This document shows, in pieces, positions 8,533 through 16,801 of a stretch of 64,000 bases of DNA (within the stretch, counting starts at the first letter, position 1; each line of letters starts with the position of its first letter). The position numbers and the translations under genes were made by a program. The notes under the pieces were generated by a model, which saw only the letters and a program-made list of their open reading frames with translations, had not been told where the DNA came from and searched no databases. The stretch is from Kiritimatiellia bacterium (lineage in GTDB: Bacteria > Verrucomicrobiota > Kiritimatiellia > CAIQIC01 > JAGNIJ01): the NCBI GenBank assembly GCA_018001225.1, contig JAGNIJ010000008.1, forward strand, positions 1 to 64,000, read 5' to 3'.

Positions 8533-10473
8533 TTATTTCTTTTTCTTGTCGTCGTCCACCATCTCGAAATCGGCGTCGATCACGTCGCCTTGGGCGTTGC
8601 CCTGGGGGCCCTCCCCGCCGGGGCCGCCGGCCTGCTGCGGACCGCCCTGCGGGCCCCCGCCCGGCTGCTGGGCGCGCGCCTGCGAGTACAGCTCGCCCGA
8701 CAGCGCCTGCATCCCGGCGTTGACCTTCTCCAGGTCGGCCTTCATGCGCTCCGTGTCGCCCGACTTCACAGACTCCTTGAGCGCGGCCACGGCGCCTTCC
8801 ACGGTCGCCTTCTTATCGGCGGACACCTTCGCGCCGTGCTCCTTGAGGAACTTCTCCGTCTCGTAGACCGTCGCGTCCGCGCGGTTGCGGGTCTCCGCCG
8901 CCTCGCGGCGCTTGGCGTCGTCCTCCGCGTGCGAGGACGCGTCGCGGGTCATCTGATCGATCTCCTGCTTGCTCAAGCCGCTGGAGGCCGTGATCGTGAT
9001 CTTCTGCTCCTTGCCCGTGCCGAGGTCCTTCGCGCCGACGTGCAGGATGCCGTTGGCGTCGATGTCGAAGGTCACCTCGATCTGCGGCACGCCGCGCGGG
9101 GCCGGAGGGATGCCGTCCAGGTGGAACCGCCCGATGGTCTTGTTGTCGGAGGCCATCTTGCGCTCGCCCTGCAGCACGTGGATTTCCACCGTGGACTGGC
9201 CGTCCGCGGCGGTGCTGAAAATCTCGCTCTTGCGAGTCGGGATCGTCGTGTTGCGCTCGATCAGCGTCGTCGCGATGCCGCCCAGCGTCTCGATGCCGAG
9301 GGTCAGCGGGGTGACGTCCAGCAGCAGGACGTCCTTCACCTCGCCCTTCAGCACGCCGCCCTGGATCGCCGCGCCGACCGCGACCACCTCGTCCGGGTTC
9401 ACGCCCTTGTGCGGCTCCTTCTTGAACAGCTGCTGCGCGATCTCTTGCACCTTGGGCATGCGCGTCATGCCGCCGACCAGAATCGCCTCATCGATTTTCG
9501 ACGCTTCGATCTTCGCATCCCGCAGGCAGTTCTCCACCGGCTTGACCGTGCGGCCGACCAGGTCGTCCACCAACTGCTCCAGCTTCGCGCGGGTCAGGCT
9601 CACGGTCAGGTGCTTCGGCCCGCTCGCGTCGGCGGTGATGAAGGGCAGGTTGATCTCCGACTGCTGGGAGCTGGACAGCTCGCACTTGGCTTTTTCCGCG
9701 GCCTCCTTCAGCCGCTGCAGGGCCATCGGATCCTTCGAGAGATCAATCCCCTGCTCCTTCTTGAACAAATCCACCATCCAGTTGATCACCCGCTGGTCGA
9801 AATCGTCGCCGCCCAGGTGGGTGTCGCCGTTCGTCGCCTTCACCTCGAAGACGCCCTCGCCGATCTCCAGCACCGAGATGTCGAACGTGCCGCCGCCCAG
9901 GTCGTAGACCGCGATCTTCTCGTCCTTCTTCTTGTCCAGCCCGTAGGCCAGGGACGCGGCGGTGGGTTCGTTGATGATCCGCAGCACTTCCAGGCCCGCG
10001 ATGCGGCCGGCGTCCTTCGTCGCCTGCCGCTGGCTGTCGTTGAAGTACGCCGGGACCGTGATGACCGCCTGGGTGATCTTCTCGCCCAGGTAGGCCTCGG
10101 CGTCCAACTTCATCTTCTGGAGGATCATCGACGAGATTTCCGGCGGCGAGTAGGTCTTGTCGCCGATCTTCACGTGGGCGTCGCCGTTCGACGCGCGGAC
10201 AACCTCGTAGGGGACCAGCGAGATTTCATGGGCGACTTCTTCGTACTTCCGGCCCATGAAGCGCTTGATGGAAAAAACCGTGTGTTTCGGGTTGGTCACG
10301 GCCTGCCTCTTCGCCGCCGCGCCGACCAGCCGCTCGCCGCTCTTCGTGAACGCCACCACCGAAGGCGTCGTCCGGCCGCCTTCCGCGTTCGGAACCACCA
10401 CCGGCTGGCCGCCTTCCATGATGGCCATGCACGAGTTCGTTGTGCCCAGATCAATGCCTAGAACTTTTGCCAT
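8533..10473 (-). CDS. dnaK: Hsp70 chaperone DnaK
   Basis: DnaK is the ATP-dependent holder and refolder of unfolded proteins. From the ATG at 10473 it is 646 residues: [20 protein letters not shown], the ATPase motifs [15 protein letters not shown] and [26 protein letters not shown], the linker [16 protein letters not shown], the substrate-binding domain, and a Gly/Gln/Pro-rich tail ending DDDKKKK. The 22 codons upstream in frame are not Hsp70-like and are left out. It heads the dnaK-groES-groEL block; grpE, dnaJ and hrcA are not in the window. A candidate sigma70-like promoter lies in an AT-rich stretch at 10569-10598. Confidence 0.98.
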   Translation of the reverse strand: MAKVLGIDLGTTNSCMAIMEGGQPVVVPNAEGGRTTPSVVAFTKSGERLVGAAAKRQAVTNPKHTVFSIKRFMGRKYEEVAHEISLVPYEVVRASNGDAHVKIGDKTYSPPEISSMILQKMKLDAEAYLGEKITQAVITVPAYFNDSQRQATKDAGRIAGLEVLRIINEPTAASLAYGLDKKKDEKIAVYDLGGGTFDISVLEIGEGVFEVKATNGDTHLGGDDFDQRVINWMVDLFKKEQGIDLSKDPMALQRLKEAAEKAKCELSSSQQSEINLPFITADASGPKHLTVSLTRAKLEQLVDDLVGRTVKPVENCLRDAKIEASKIDEAILVGGMTRMPKVQEIAQQLFKKEPHKGVNPDEVVAVGAAIQGGVLKGEVKDVLLLDVTPLTLGIETLGGIATTLIERNTTIPTRKSEIFSTAADGQSTVEIHVLQGERKMASDNKTIGRFHLDGIPPAPRGVPQIEVTFDIDANGILHVGAKDLGTGKEQKITITASSGLSKQEIDQMTRDASSHAEDDAKRREAAETRNRADATVYETEKFLKEHGAKVSADKKATVEGAVAALKESVKSGDTERMKADLEKVNAGMQALSGELYSQARAQQPGGGPQGGPQQAGGPGGEGPQGNAQGDVIDADFEMVDDDKKKK

Positions 10474-10568
10474 GTTTTGCCTCTGCTTTCTTTCAAATTG
10501 AATTTTCGCACCCGTCAATGAGCATCCGCCGTGCCACACGAATATGAAAAACCATGCGCATTAGTCAT

Positions 10569-10598
10569 ATTTTATTTAATAGCAATAAATAATGACAA
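10569..10598 (-). promoter_or_regulatory. Candidate promoter of dnaK
   Basis: Read on the minus strand: TTGTCA (10598-10593), 18 bases, TAAAAT (10574-10569), about 95 bases before the dnaK start. The surrounding 100 bases are markedly AT-rich compared with the rest of the window. No heat-shock operator is evident. Confidence 0.4.
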
Positions 10599-10839
10599 TT
10601 TAATGCATTCCATCAAGTTATCATGCCAATAGCATGGATTGAGACGATTTGTCCCTATGCATGGTTGGGGGCGCCCTTTTGGCGCAGGGCTTGGTGAGCC
10701 TTCGGGCCCGATCTCATTCGCGAGTAGCTTGGACAAACAAGGCGGCCGATCCTTTTTTAAGATTGCTTTTTCGGCGACGAGTTGGCGTTCTAAAAATATA
10801 GGCGGCGGGTTCACAGAAAACAGCTTTGGGAGGCCGGCC
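10599..10839. other. Non-coding stretch upstream of the amidohydrolase gene
   Basis: About 240 bases without a convincing gene. The open frame that extends the amidohydrolase upstream to 10639 has no family similarity before the signal peptide, so it is treated as untranslated. The stretch contains GGGGGCGCCC-ttttGGCGC and an oligo-T run near 10755-10770, which could end a transcript. A plus-strand promoter for the amidohydrolase is expected here, but no good pair of hexamers stands out. Confidence 0.4.
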
Positions 10840-12693
10840 ATGAAGGACGCTATCATTCGAAGTGTCAGGACGCTGGTCCTGCTGCTCGCGGCGGGCGGAT
10901 GCGCGACGGCACCGAAGTTCAGCCGGACGGGCGCGCAGCCGGCGGACGTGGTGATCGCGAACGCGCGGATCTTCACGAGCAACACCAACCAGTTGTACGC
11001 GGACTCGCTGGCGATCCGGGGCGAGCGCATCGCCTACGTCGGCTCGCGCGAGGGCGTCGCGGATTTCGTGGGGCCGAACACCGAGGTGATCGACGGGCGC
11101 GGACGGCTGGTGACACCGGGCTTCGTGGATAACCACTGCCACGCCCTGTGGATCGGCGGCATGACATACCTCCAGCCGTGGGAATTGTTCACGCTGGCGA
11201 CCCAGGACGACATCCTGGCCTGGATCAAGGCGCGCGCGGAGAACTATCCCGACCTGCCGCTGATCGGCGGGATTGGCTGGCGGATGGACCAACTCCCGGA
11301 CGGCCCACGGCGAGAGATCCTCGACGCCGTCGTGTCGGACCGCCCGGTGATGCTGATGGCCTACAGCGGCCAGGGCGGCTGGCTGAACAGCAAGGCGATC
11401 GAGCTGATGGAGGCGCGCAACCCGGAGGCCTTCGAGCGGCTCTCCCCCGTGCGCGACCCGGAGACGGGCCGCTGCACCGGCGAATGCCTGCATTATCACG
11501 TGGTCAACTACCTGGATTACTGGACCTGGGACGAACTGGGGCCGACGGTCGAGCAGGGCGTCATGGACGCCATGACGAAAACCCTGAACGAGGCGCTGTC
11601 CTACGGCGTGACGACGGTGCACGACATCCAGATCTACCCCCAGTTCATCCCCACGATCCTCAAGTTCCGCGACCGGGGCGGGCTGGACAACGTCCGGGCG
11701 CGCTGCGCGTACTTCATCGGGCACGAGCGGCTGGCGGACGAGGCGCAGTTGAAGAAGGACCTGCGGGACTGGAAAAAGCTGCGCGAGACGGAATCCGGTC
11801 CGCACCTGGTGCTGGGCGAGTCGCTGAAGTTCTACATTGACGGCACGGGGGACAACCGGACGGCCTTCCTGCTGGAGCCGTACTCGGACGATCCCTCGAC
11901 CCGCGGCCGGCCGGACTGGACGGAGGAGGAGTTCAACCGGGTGATCGAGATCGCGGACAAGCTGGGCCTGCAATGCTGCACCCACGCGTGCGGCGACGCG
12001 GGCGCGCGCCGGGTGATCGACGCCTACGAGCGCGCGTTGAAGACCAACGGCATGCGGGACGCGCGGCACAGCATCGAGCACTGCGAAATGCCGCCGGCGG
12101 AGGATTGGCCCCGGATGGCGCGGCTGGACATCGGCGCCTCGATGCAGCCGCAGCACTTCTTCGCCGACGCAATGGTTGAGAACGGGCTGGGCTTCGAGCG
12201 AGTCTCGCGGCGGATGCCGTGGCGATCGCTGGACGAGGCCGGCGTGCGGGTGTCGTTCGGCACCGACTGGGCGGCCGGCCCGTTCAACCCGGCCTACGGC
12301 CTGCTCATCGCCGCCCTGCGGATGAATTACAAGGGGGATAACTCCTGGGGACCGCGCGAGGCCGTGTCCATCGAGGACGGCATCCGGTTCTGGACGCTGG
12401 GTTCGGCCCGGAACTTGTTCATGGAAGACGAGATCGGCTCGCTCGAGGTCGGGAAGTACGCCGACCTAGTGATCTTCAACACGAACCTGCGCAAGATGCC
12501 CACGCTGTGGTTCCTGCTGACCCACGAGGTCGGGCTGGGCACGCTGGACCGGTTCGTGGACGTGACGATGGTCGGCGGGCGGAAGGTGTACGAGAAGGGC
12601 CGCCCCGGCCGCGAGCGGGGCTCGCTGGCGCTGACCCCCGGCCGGCGGGCGGAGAACCGCGAGGAGATCAGCGCCCGCTCGGGCACCTTTTAA
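10840..12693 (+). CDS. Exported amidohydrolase family 3 protein (YtcJ-like)
   Basis: The 617-residue metal-dependent hydrolase is probably a lipoprotein: the N terminus MKDAIIRSVRTLVLLLAAGGC ends in a lipobox-like AAGGC. The body matches amidohydrolase family 3. It has the N-terminal barrel strand DVVIANARIFTSN...ADSLAIRGERIAYVG, the metal motif GFVDNHCHALW (HxH type), the mid-domain CTHACGDAGARRVIDAY, SIEHCEM, and the late aspartate in RVSFGTDWAAGPFNPAYGL. Substrates of this family vary (N-acyl amides, exoenzymes of unknown target), so none is assigned. The ATG has GGGAGG 6 bases upstream. The DUF6268 gene follows after 33 bases. Confidence 0.8.
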   Translation: MKDAIIRSVRTLVLLLAAGGCATAPKFSRTGAQPADVVIANARIFTSNTNQLYADSLAIRGERIAYVGSREGVADFVGPNTEVIDGRGRLVTPGFVDNHCHALWIGGMTYLQPWELFTLATQDDILAWIKARAENYPDLPLIGGIGWRMDQLPDGPRREILDAVVSDRPVMLMAYSGQGGWLNSKAIELMEARNPEAFERLSPVRDPETGRCTGECLHYHVVNYLDYWTWDELGPTVEQGVMDAMTKTLNEALSYGVTTVHDIQIYPQFIPTILKFRDRGGLDNVRARCAYFIGHERLADEAQLKKDLRDWKKLRETESGPHLVLGESLKFYIDGTGDNRTAFLLEPYSDDPSTRGRPDWTEEEFNRVIEIADKLGLQCCTHACGDAGARRVIDAYERALKTNGMRDARHSIEHCEMPPAEDWPRMARLDIGASMQPQHFFADAMVENGLGFERVSRRMPWRSLDEAGVRVSFGTDWAAGPFNPAYGLLIAALRMNYKGDNSWGPREAVSIEDGIRFWTLGSARNLFMEDEIGSLEVGKYADLVIFNTNLRKMPTLWFLLTHEVGLGTLDRFVDVTMVGGRKVYEKGRPGRERGSLALTPGRRAENREEISARSGTF

Positions 12694-12726
12694 CCCGGCC
12701 ATGCAGCCTTTCACAAGGAACATCCC

Positions 12727-13617
12727 ATGTCCAAGCAGTGGAAGCGTTCTTGTTGGTTCGTCGGTTTAGTCGGGGTAATGGGTTACGCCGTGATGGCCGA
12801 AGCGGAAGGGCCGCGCGCCCCCGGCGAGGAAATTGCCGGTTTGTCGTTTATCACCACCGGTCGGGTCCGGTTTGAAGACCCGGACGATCCCGCCCTATCG
12901 GGTCGCGTGAGCGTTCAAGAAACCGGGCTCATGGCTCCGCTGGCGAGTCTGCCGCTGGGCGAAGCATCCCTCGCGGGTGGCGGCTGGGCTGGGTGGACGC
13001 GGCTCGATTTCAGCGGGCACCCGGACCTCGACACGGAGGACCTCTACGGGCTGGCCCTCTTCCTGGCGGCCGCCCGGCCTTCCGAATCCGGCTGGGGCTG
13101 GAGCGCACTGGTTATGCCCGGCTTCTTCACCGACCTCCGCGAGGGCCGCACCGGCGAGGGGAAACTCCTCCTTCACGCCGCGGGGGAATACCCGTTCACC
13201 CCGAGGCTCCAACTCACCTTGGGCGCGGCCTATGACACCGCGTTTGGCGAGCCACAGGTCTACCCCGTCGGCGGCCTCATCTGGCAGCCTTTAGAGGCCG
13301 TGACGCTCCGGCTCGTGCTGCCCGCGCCGTCCGCCTGCTGGGCACCCACTGCGAACCTCGGACTCTTCGCGCTCGTGCAGCCGGCGGGCGACCGCTGGGC
13401 CGTCGACGATGACGAGGCCGGCGAGCAGGTCTTCCTGATCGAGAGCTGGCGCGCGGGGCTGGGCGCCGAACACCGCCTGTTCAGCGATCTCTGGCTGCGC
13501 GTCGCGGGCGGCCTGGACTTCGAGCGCCGCTACGAAGCGCACAGTGGAGACCGCACCCTGCTCGACGAGGCCGTGGACGACACCTGGTACGCCTCCATCG
13601 CGTTGGTCGTTTACTGA
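12727..13617 (+). CDS. DUF6268-like outer-membrane beta-barrel protein
   Basis: The 296-residue protein has an N-terminal signal (SCWFVGLVGVMGYAVMAEA). A run of alternating beta strands follows, with aromatic girdles and periodic glycine, such as GWGWSALVMPGFFTDLRE, LLLHAAGEYPFTPRLQLTLGAAYDT and PVGGLIWQPLEAVTLRLVLPAP. It ends in a strand with a C-terminal aromatic residue (WYASIALVVY), as expected for an outer-membrane barrel. The pattern resembles DUF6268 proteins common in PVC bacteria; that assignment is from memory of the family. It probably shares a transcript with the amidohydrolase. Function unknown. Confidence 0.65.
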   Translation: MSKQWKRSCWFVGLVGVMGYAVMAEAEGPRAPGEEIAGLSFITTGRVRFEDPDDPALSGRVSVQETGLMAPLASLPLGEASLAGGGWAGWTRLDFSGHPDLDTEDLYGLALFLAAARPSESGWGWSALVMPGFFTDLREGRTGEGKLLLHAAGEYPFTPRLQLTLGAAYDTAFGEPQVYPVGGLIWQPLEAVTLRLVLPAPSACWAPTANLGLFALVQPAGDRWAVDDDEAGEQVFLIESWRAGLGAEHRLFSDLWLRVAGGLDFERRYEAHSGDRTLLDEAVDDTWYASIALVVY

Positions 13618-13778
13618 CCGAACCGCGCCGGCCCCCTTGCGGGCGGGGTGTTCAACAGGCAAGAGAGCCTGGCCGCCGGGTATCGGGCCGAATCCGGCAT
13701 GGCACATCCCTCATGCCGAATCACCCGCAGCCCCCCGGCCGGCCTCTGCATCAGCCGGGCAGAGAGAAACCTCCTCAT

Positions 13779-13791
13779 GGGGTCTGACCCC
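13779..13791. repeat. REP-like palindrome GGGGTCTGACCCC
   Basis: A 13-base palindrome of the GGGGTC(T/A)GACCCC type, often seen near REP-associated tyrosine transposases. A related AGGGACAGAG tract follows at about 13950-13960. No transposase gene remains. The 561-base gap from 13618 to 14178 holds this, an AT-rich stretch near 13880-13910 and the foldback at 13993-14112, and no gene I can support. Confidence 0.45.
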
Positions 13792-13992
13792 CTTCAGCCT
13801 CTATTCGATTGTCACTTCCATATGCGTTCCGTTCCCTGGCCTCCTTTCTATCGCGTTTCATTATAAGAAAGGAATGCGCACCGGAATATTCCGTAAAAAA
13901 ATAAAAAACTTGAGAGATCCCTCGACTGCTTCGACGAAGGAAGAGGAGACAGGGACAGAGATAGTACAAGACCCCGGAGGCCTTGCGCCGCA

Positions 13993-14112
13993 GGTGAATC
14001 ATTTCGGCGACGCGCTCCGCCCATCTTTCTGCCACCGGCGCTTTACCACGCCGGCGGCAGAAGGATGCCGAGGGAGACGGGCGCCGGCTCTCAGCCGCCA
14101 AACTGATTCACC
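13993..14112. repeat. Nested foldback element (about 120 bp)
   Basis: Outer arms GGTGAATCATTTCGGCG (13993-14009) and CGCCAAACTGATTCACC (14096-14112) pair at 15 of 17 positions. An inner pair, CATCTTTCTGCCACCGGC against GCCGGCGGCAGAAGGATG, forms a second long stem. The whole piece could fold as one hairpin. It looks like a short inverted-repeat element or a structured RNA downstream of trmJ. Confidence 0.6.
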
Positions 14113-14178
14113 CGCCAGACAAGCTGGCGGGGGGGGGCGAGGAAGCAGACAAAAAAAGCCAAGAATAATACCCCTCAA

Positions 14179-14925
14179 CTACGGCTCGGGGGTGGCAGGT
14201 GATTTCAGTTGCCCCCCCGCCCAGCGGACCTGGCGGGCCATGCCGATGAGGATGCGGATGTCCTTCACGGTCAGGGTGCCGCGGGAGAGGATGCGGCGGA
14301 TCCCCATCATCATGTGGTCGGCCTTGTCGCCCTTCATGAAGCCGACGGAGAGGAGCGCCTCGCGCCACATGGAGAACATTTGCTCGCGCATCGCGCCGCT
14401 GGCCTCGGGCGAGAACTCGCCGGGCAGCTCGAAAGTGCCCGACGCCAGGAACAGCTCGTAGCAGCAGATCAGGACGGCCTGGGCCAGGTTGAGCGAGGGG
14501 TACTCGGGCGAGGACGGGATACGGATGATCTGGGTGCAGCAGGCAAGATCCTCGTTGGACAGGCCGTCGGTTTCCGTGCCGAACACGAGGGCCACCTTGG
14601 ATTTTTTTGCGGCCTGGATCAAATGCGGCGCCCATTCGCGCGGCGATTTGGCGTGGGAGCGGTAGAGGCCCGGGCGGGCGGTGGAGCCGGCGACGAGGCC
14701 GCAGTCCGCGACGGCCTCGGCCAGCGTGGGATATTCCTGGCGGTTCGCAAGGATGTCGTCGGCATGAAGGGCCATTTTGCGCGATTCCAGGTCGTCCAGA
14801 GGCCCGCGCGGCGCGGCGATGGCGAGGTGCTGCAGCCCCATGTTCTTCATCGCGCGGCAGACGGAGCCCACGTTCCCGCCGTAGATCGGGCTGACGAGGA
14901 CCACGCGTATGTTGTCCAAGGACAT
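14179..14925 (-). CDS. trmJ: tRNA/rRNA 2'-O-methyltransferase, TrmJ type
   Basis: The 248-residue SPOUT enzyme probably 2'-O-methylates position 32 of tRNAs. SPOUT motifs are in order: motif 1 VVLVSPIYGGNVGSVCRAMKNMG, motif 2 ALVFGTETDGLSNEDL and motif 3 EYPSLNLAQAVLICCYEL, which form the trefoil-knot SAM site. A C-terminal helical extension (about residues 170-248), as in TrmJ, includes the LSRGTLTVKDIRILIGMARQ segment. The start codon has no ribosome site, but a good promoter ends 8 bases upstream (14934-14962), suggesting a leaderless message. It is a single-gene unit. Confidence 0.88.
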   Translation of the reverse strand: MSLDNIRVVLVSPIYGGNVGSVCRAMKNMGLQHLAIAAPRGPLDDLESRKMALHADDILANRQEYPTLAEAVADCGLVAGSTARPGLYRSHAKSPREWAPHLIQAAKKSKVALVFGTETDGLSNEDLACCTQIIRIPSSPEYPSLNLAQAVLICCYELFLASGTFELPGEFSPEASGAMREQMFSMWREALLSVGFMKGDKADHMMMGIRRILSRGTLTVKDIRILIGMARQVRWAGGQLKSPATPEP

Positions 14926-14933
14926 GGCCCGGC

Positions 14934-14962
14934 AGGATAACCCAACACCGGATTCAAAACAA
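14934..14962 (-). promoter_or_regulatory. Candidate leaderless promoter of trmJ
   Basis: On the minus strand: TTGTTT, 17 bases, TATCCT, then 8 bases (gccgggcc) to the ATG. There is no Shine-Dalgarno. Confidence 0.5.
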
Positions 14963-14974
14963 TGCCGCCCGTTT

Positions 14975-15035
14975 TAACCACGGATTTCAGGATGGGAAGA
15001 AGAGGATATCCGTGCAATTCGCGTTATCCGTGGTA
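14975..15035. repeat. Inverted repeat TAACCACGGAT / ATCCGTGGTA
   Basis: TAACCACGGAT (14975-14985) and ATCCGTGGTA (15026-15035), with a third partial ATATCCGTG between them. The right arm is followed by AAAAAA, and the left arm is preceded by TTTT on the opposite strand, so it could act as a bidirectional terminator. It lies between trmJ and the glycosyltransferase gene. Confidence 0.5.
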
Positions 15036-15049
15036 AAAAACGATCATCG

Positions 15050-16195
15050 ATGATGCTGATCTTCAGGGTGGTTTTGCTGGCGATTTCGGCGGTTCTCTGG
15101 GCCGCGATCTGCGTGCGCCTCCGCTACCTCGAAACGCGGTTCCCGCCACTGGACTCGACGACGCCGCAGCCATCCCCGCCCGGCGGCTGGCCGGCGGTGT
15201 CGGTCGTGATCCCGGCGCGGAACGAGGAACGCGATATCAGCGCGACGCTGCAGGCGCTCGGGCGGCTGGACTACCCGGACTTCGAGATCATCCTGGTGGA
15301 CGATCAGTCCACGGACGGCACGGCCCGGGCCGCCGAGGCGGCGGTCCGGGTGTTGGCAGCATTCCGCCTGCTCCGCGGGGCCGACCGGCCGGACGCCGGC
15401 TGGGCGGGCAAGAACTGGGCGCTCGTCCAGGGCGCGGCGGCGGCGCGGCACGACTGGCTGCTTTTCCTCGACGCCGACGTGGTGTTGCATCCGGCCGCGT
15501 TGAAGCAGGCGATGGCCGCCGCGCAGGCCGGCCGGGCGGACGCGTTAAGCGTGCTGCCGGCGATCGAGTGCCGGACGATCTGGGAGAAAACCATCATGCC
15601 GCTCTTCGCGCTGTTGAGCGCGCTGATCGAGCCGATGGACCGAGCCAACCGGCCGGGCAGCGCCGGCTCGCGCCTCTCCGGGGCGTTCATCCTCACGCGC
15701 CGCGCCGCTTACGAAGCCGCCGGCGGGCACCGCGCCGTCGCCGGACAGATCATCGAGGACATGGCGCTGGCGCGGAACCTCAAGCGCGGAGGGTTCGCCC
15801 TACGGCTTTTCTGGACCCACGACCTGCTGGCGACGCGGATGTACGACACGTTCCGCGACCTGTGGGCGGGCCTGGTCCGGTTGAGCTACCCGATGATGGA
15901 GTACCGGCCGGAGCGACTGCTGCTCGCGTGGGCGGCCGCGCTGGTCGGCGCGTGGCTCCCGTGGCTGGCGCTGGCCGGGGGCGGGCCGTCGGCCGCGGCC
16001 GGCCTGCTGCTCATCGCGATCATGCCGATCGCGCTTCGGAAAATCCTTCAAATCCTGCGCATCCCGTGGACCTGCGGGCTGCTGCTCCCGCCGGCCGCGC
16101 TGGTCTACTGCCTCGCCGCCACGTGGTCCGCCGCGAGGCACCATGCGGGCCGCGGGATCGCGTGGAAGCAGCGGCGATATGGGCAGTCCCCATAG
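15050..16195 (+). CDS. Membrane glycosyltransferase family 2 (HpnB/CrtQ-like)
   Basis: The 381-residue protein has one N-terminal membrane helix, a GT-A domain and two or three C-terminal helices (about 285-365). The catalytic domain shows WPAVSVVIPARNEERDI, ILVDDQSTDGT, the metal-binding LLFLDADVVLHP, and a late IIEDMALARNLKRGG with an acidic ED, the family 2 acceptor-side motif. Similar proteins act on hopanoid or carotenoid-like lipids or cell-surface glycans; the substrate cannot be told here, and no squalene or hopanoid gene is adjacent. The reading frame opens with two consecutive ATG codons (15050, 15053) and lacks an obvious ribosome site. Confidence 0.75.
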   Translation: MMLIFRVVLLAISAVLWAAICVRLRYLETRFPPLDSTTPQPSPPGGWPAVSVVIPARNEERDISATLQALGRLDYPDFEIILVDDQSTDGTARAAEAAVRVLAAFRLLRGADRPDAGWAGKNWALVQGAAAARHDWLLFLDADVVLHPAALKQAMAAAQAGRADALSVLPAIECRTIWEKTIMPLFALLSALIEPMDRANRPGSAGSRLSGAFILTRRAAYEAAGGHRAVAGQIIEDMALARNLKRGGFALRLFWTHDLLATRMYDTFRDLWAGLVRLSYPMMEYRPERLLLAWAAALVGAWLPWLALAGGGPSAAAGLLLIAIMPIALRKILQILRIPWTCGLLLPPAALVYCLAATWSAARHHAGRGIAWKQRRYGQSP

Positions 16196-16210
16196 CGGCT
16201 GCCCCGCAGG

Positions 16211-16238
16211 TTCCGGCGACGGAGCGCCGGAACTACAG
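16211..16238. repeat. Palindromic repeat, family B
   Basis: TTCCGGCGAC-ggag-CGCCGGAA followed by CTACAG. It belongs to the same repeat family as 5572-5631. Confidence 0.65.
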
Positions 16239-16321
16239 GGGGCCGGCGTCCCTGCTCCGGAATTCGCTCGACGCGGGGCGATGCGTCGGTTATCACGTGC
16301 GGCTTAAGAAGCGAGGCGTTT

Positions 16322-16801
16322 ATGGACGAATTACTCACGATTTTGAAGAACAACGCGCTGGAGAAGCCGGAGACCATCGCGCGGATGCTGAACCTTTCCG
16401 TGGACGTGGTGAAGGCGCGGATCGCCGAGTACGAGAAGCAGGGCATCATCCGCGGCTACCAGGCGATCCTGAACGTGGACCAGCTCGATGTCGCCCAGTG
16501 CACGGCCGTGATCGAGGTCAAGGTCACGCCGGAGCGCGAGGGCGGGTTCGACCGCATCGCCTCCCGGATCAGCCGCTACCCCGAGGTGCAGTCCGTCTAC
16601 CTGATGTCCGGGGCGTACGACCTGCTGCTCTTCGTGGCCGGGAAGGACCTCAAGGAAGTCGCCTTCTTCGTCAGCGAGAAGCTGGCGACGCTGGACGGGG
16701 TGGTGTCCACCGCGACCCATTTCATGCTCAAGACCTACAAGCACCACGGGGTGCTCATGGAGACCCAGGATGCCGACGAACGACTCCAAGTCTCCCCCTA
16801 G
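16322..16801 (+). CDS. Lrp/AsnC-family transcriptional regulator
   Basis: The 159-residue regulator has an N-terminal winged helix-turn-helix (LTILKNNALEKPETIARMLNLSVDVVKARIAEYEKQGIIRGYQA). A RAM/AsnC ligand-binding domain spans about 55-140 (VAQCTAVIEVKVTPE, YPEVQSVYLMSGAYDLLLFVAGKD), the usual fold for amino-acid sensing and octamer assembly. It has a GAGG-type ribosome site. The aminotransferase gene starts inside its last 32 bases in another frame. The pairing is like alaR-alaT of Bacillus, where the regulator controls alanine aminotransferase; the same relation is plausible here but not shown. Confidence 0.88.
   Translation: MDELLTILKNNALEKPETIARMLNLSVDVVKARIAEYEKQGIIRGYQAILNVDQLDVAQCTAVIEVKVTPEREGGFDRIASRISRYPEVQSVYLMSGAYDLLLFVAGKDLKEVAFFVSEKLATLDGVVSTATHFMLKTYKHHGVLMETQDADERLQVSP

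Noticed and set aside
10480-10640. CIRCE operator or heat-shock promoter before dnaK
   Set aside because: No TTAGCACTC-N9-GAGTGCTAA and no good sigma32 hexamers are visible; only an ordinary promoter-like pair was found.
10639-10839. N-terminal extension of the amidohydrolase (67 codons)
   Set aside because: The extension has no family similarity, and the ATG at 10840 has GGGAGG plus a lipoprotein signal directly after it.
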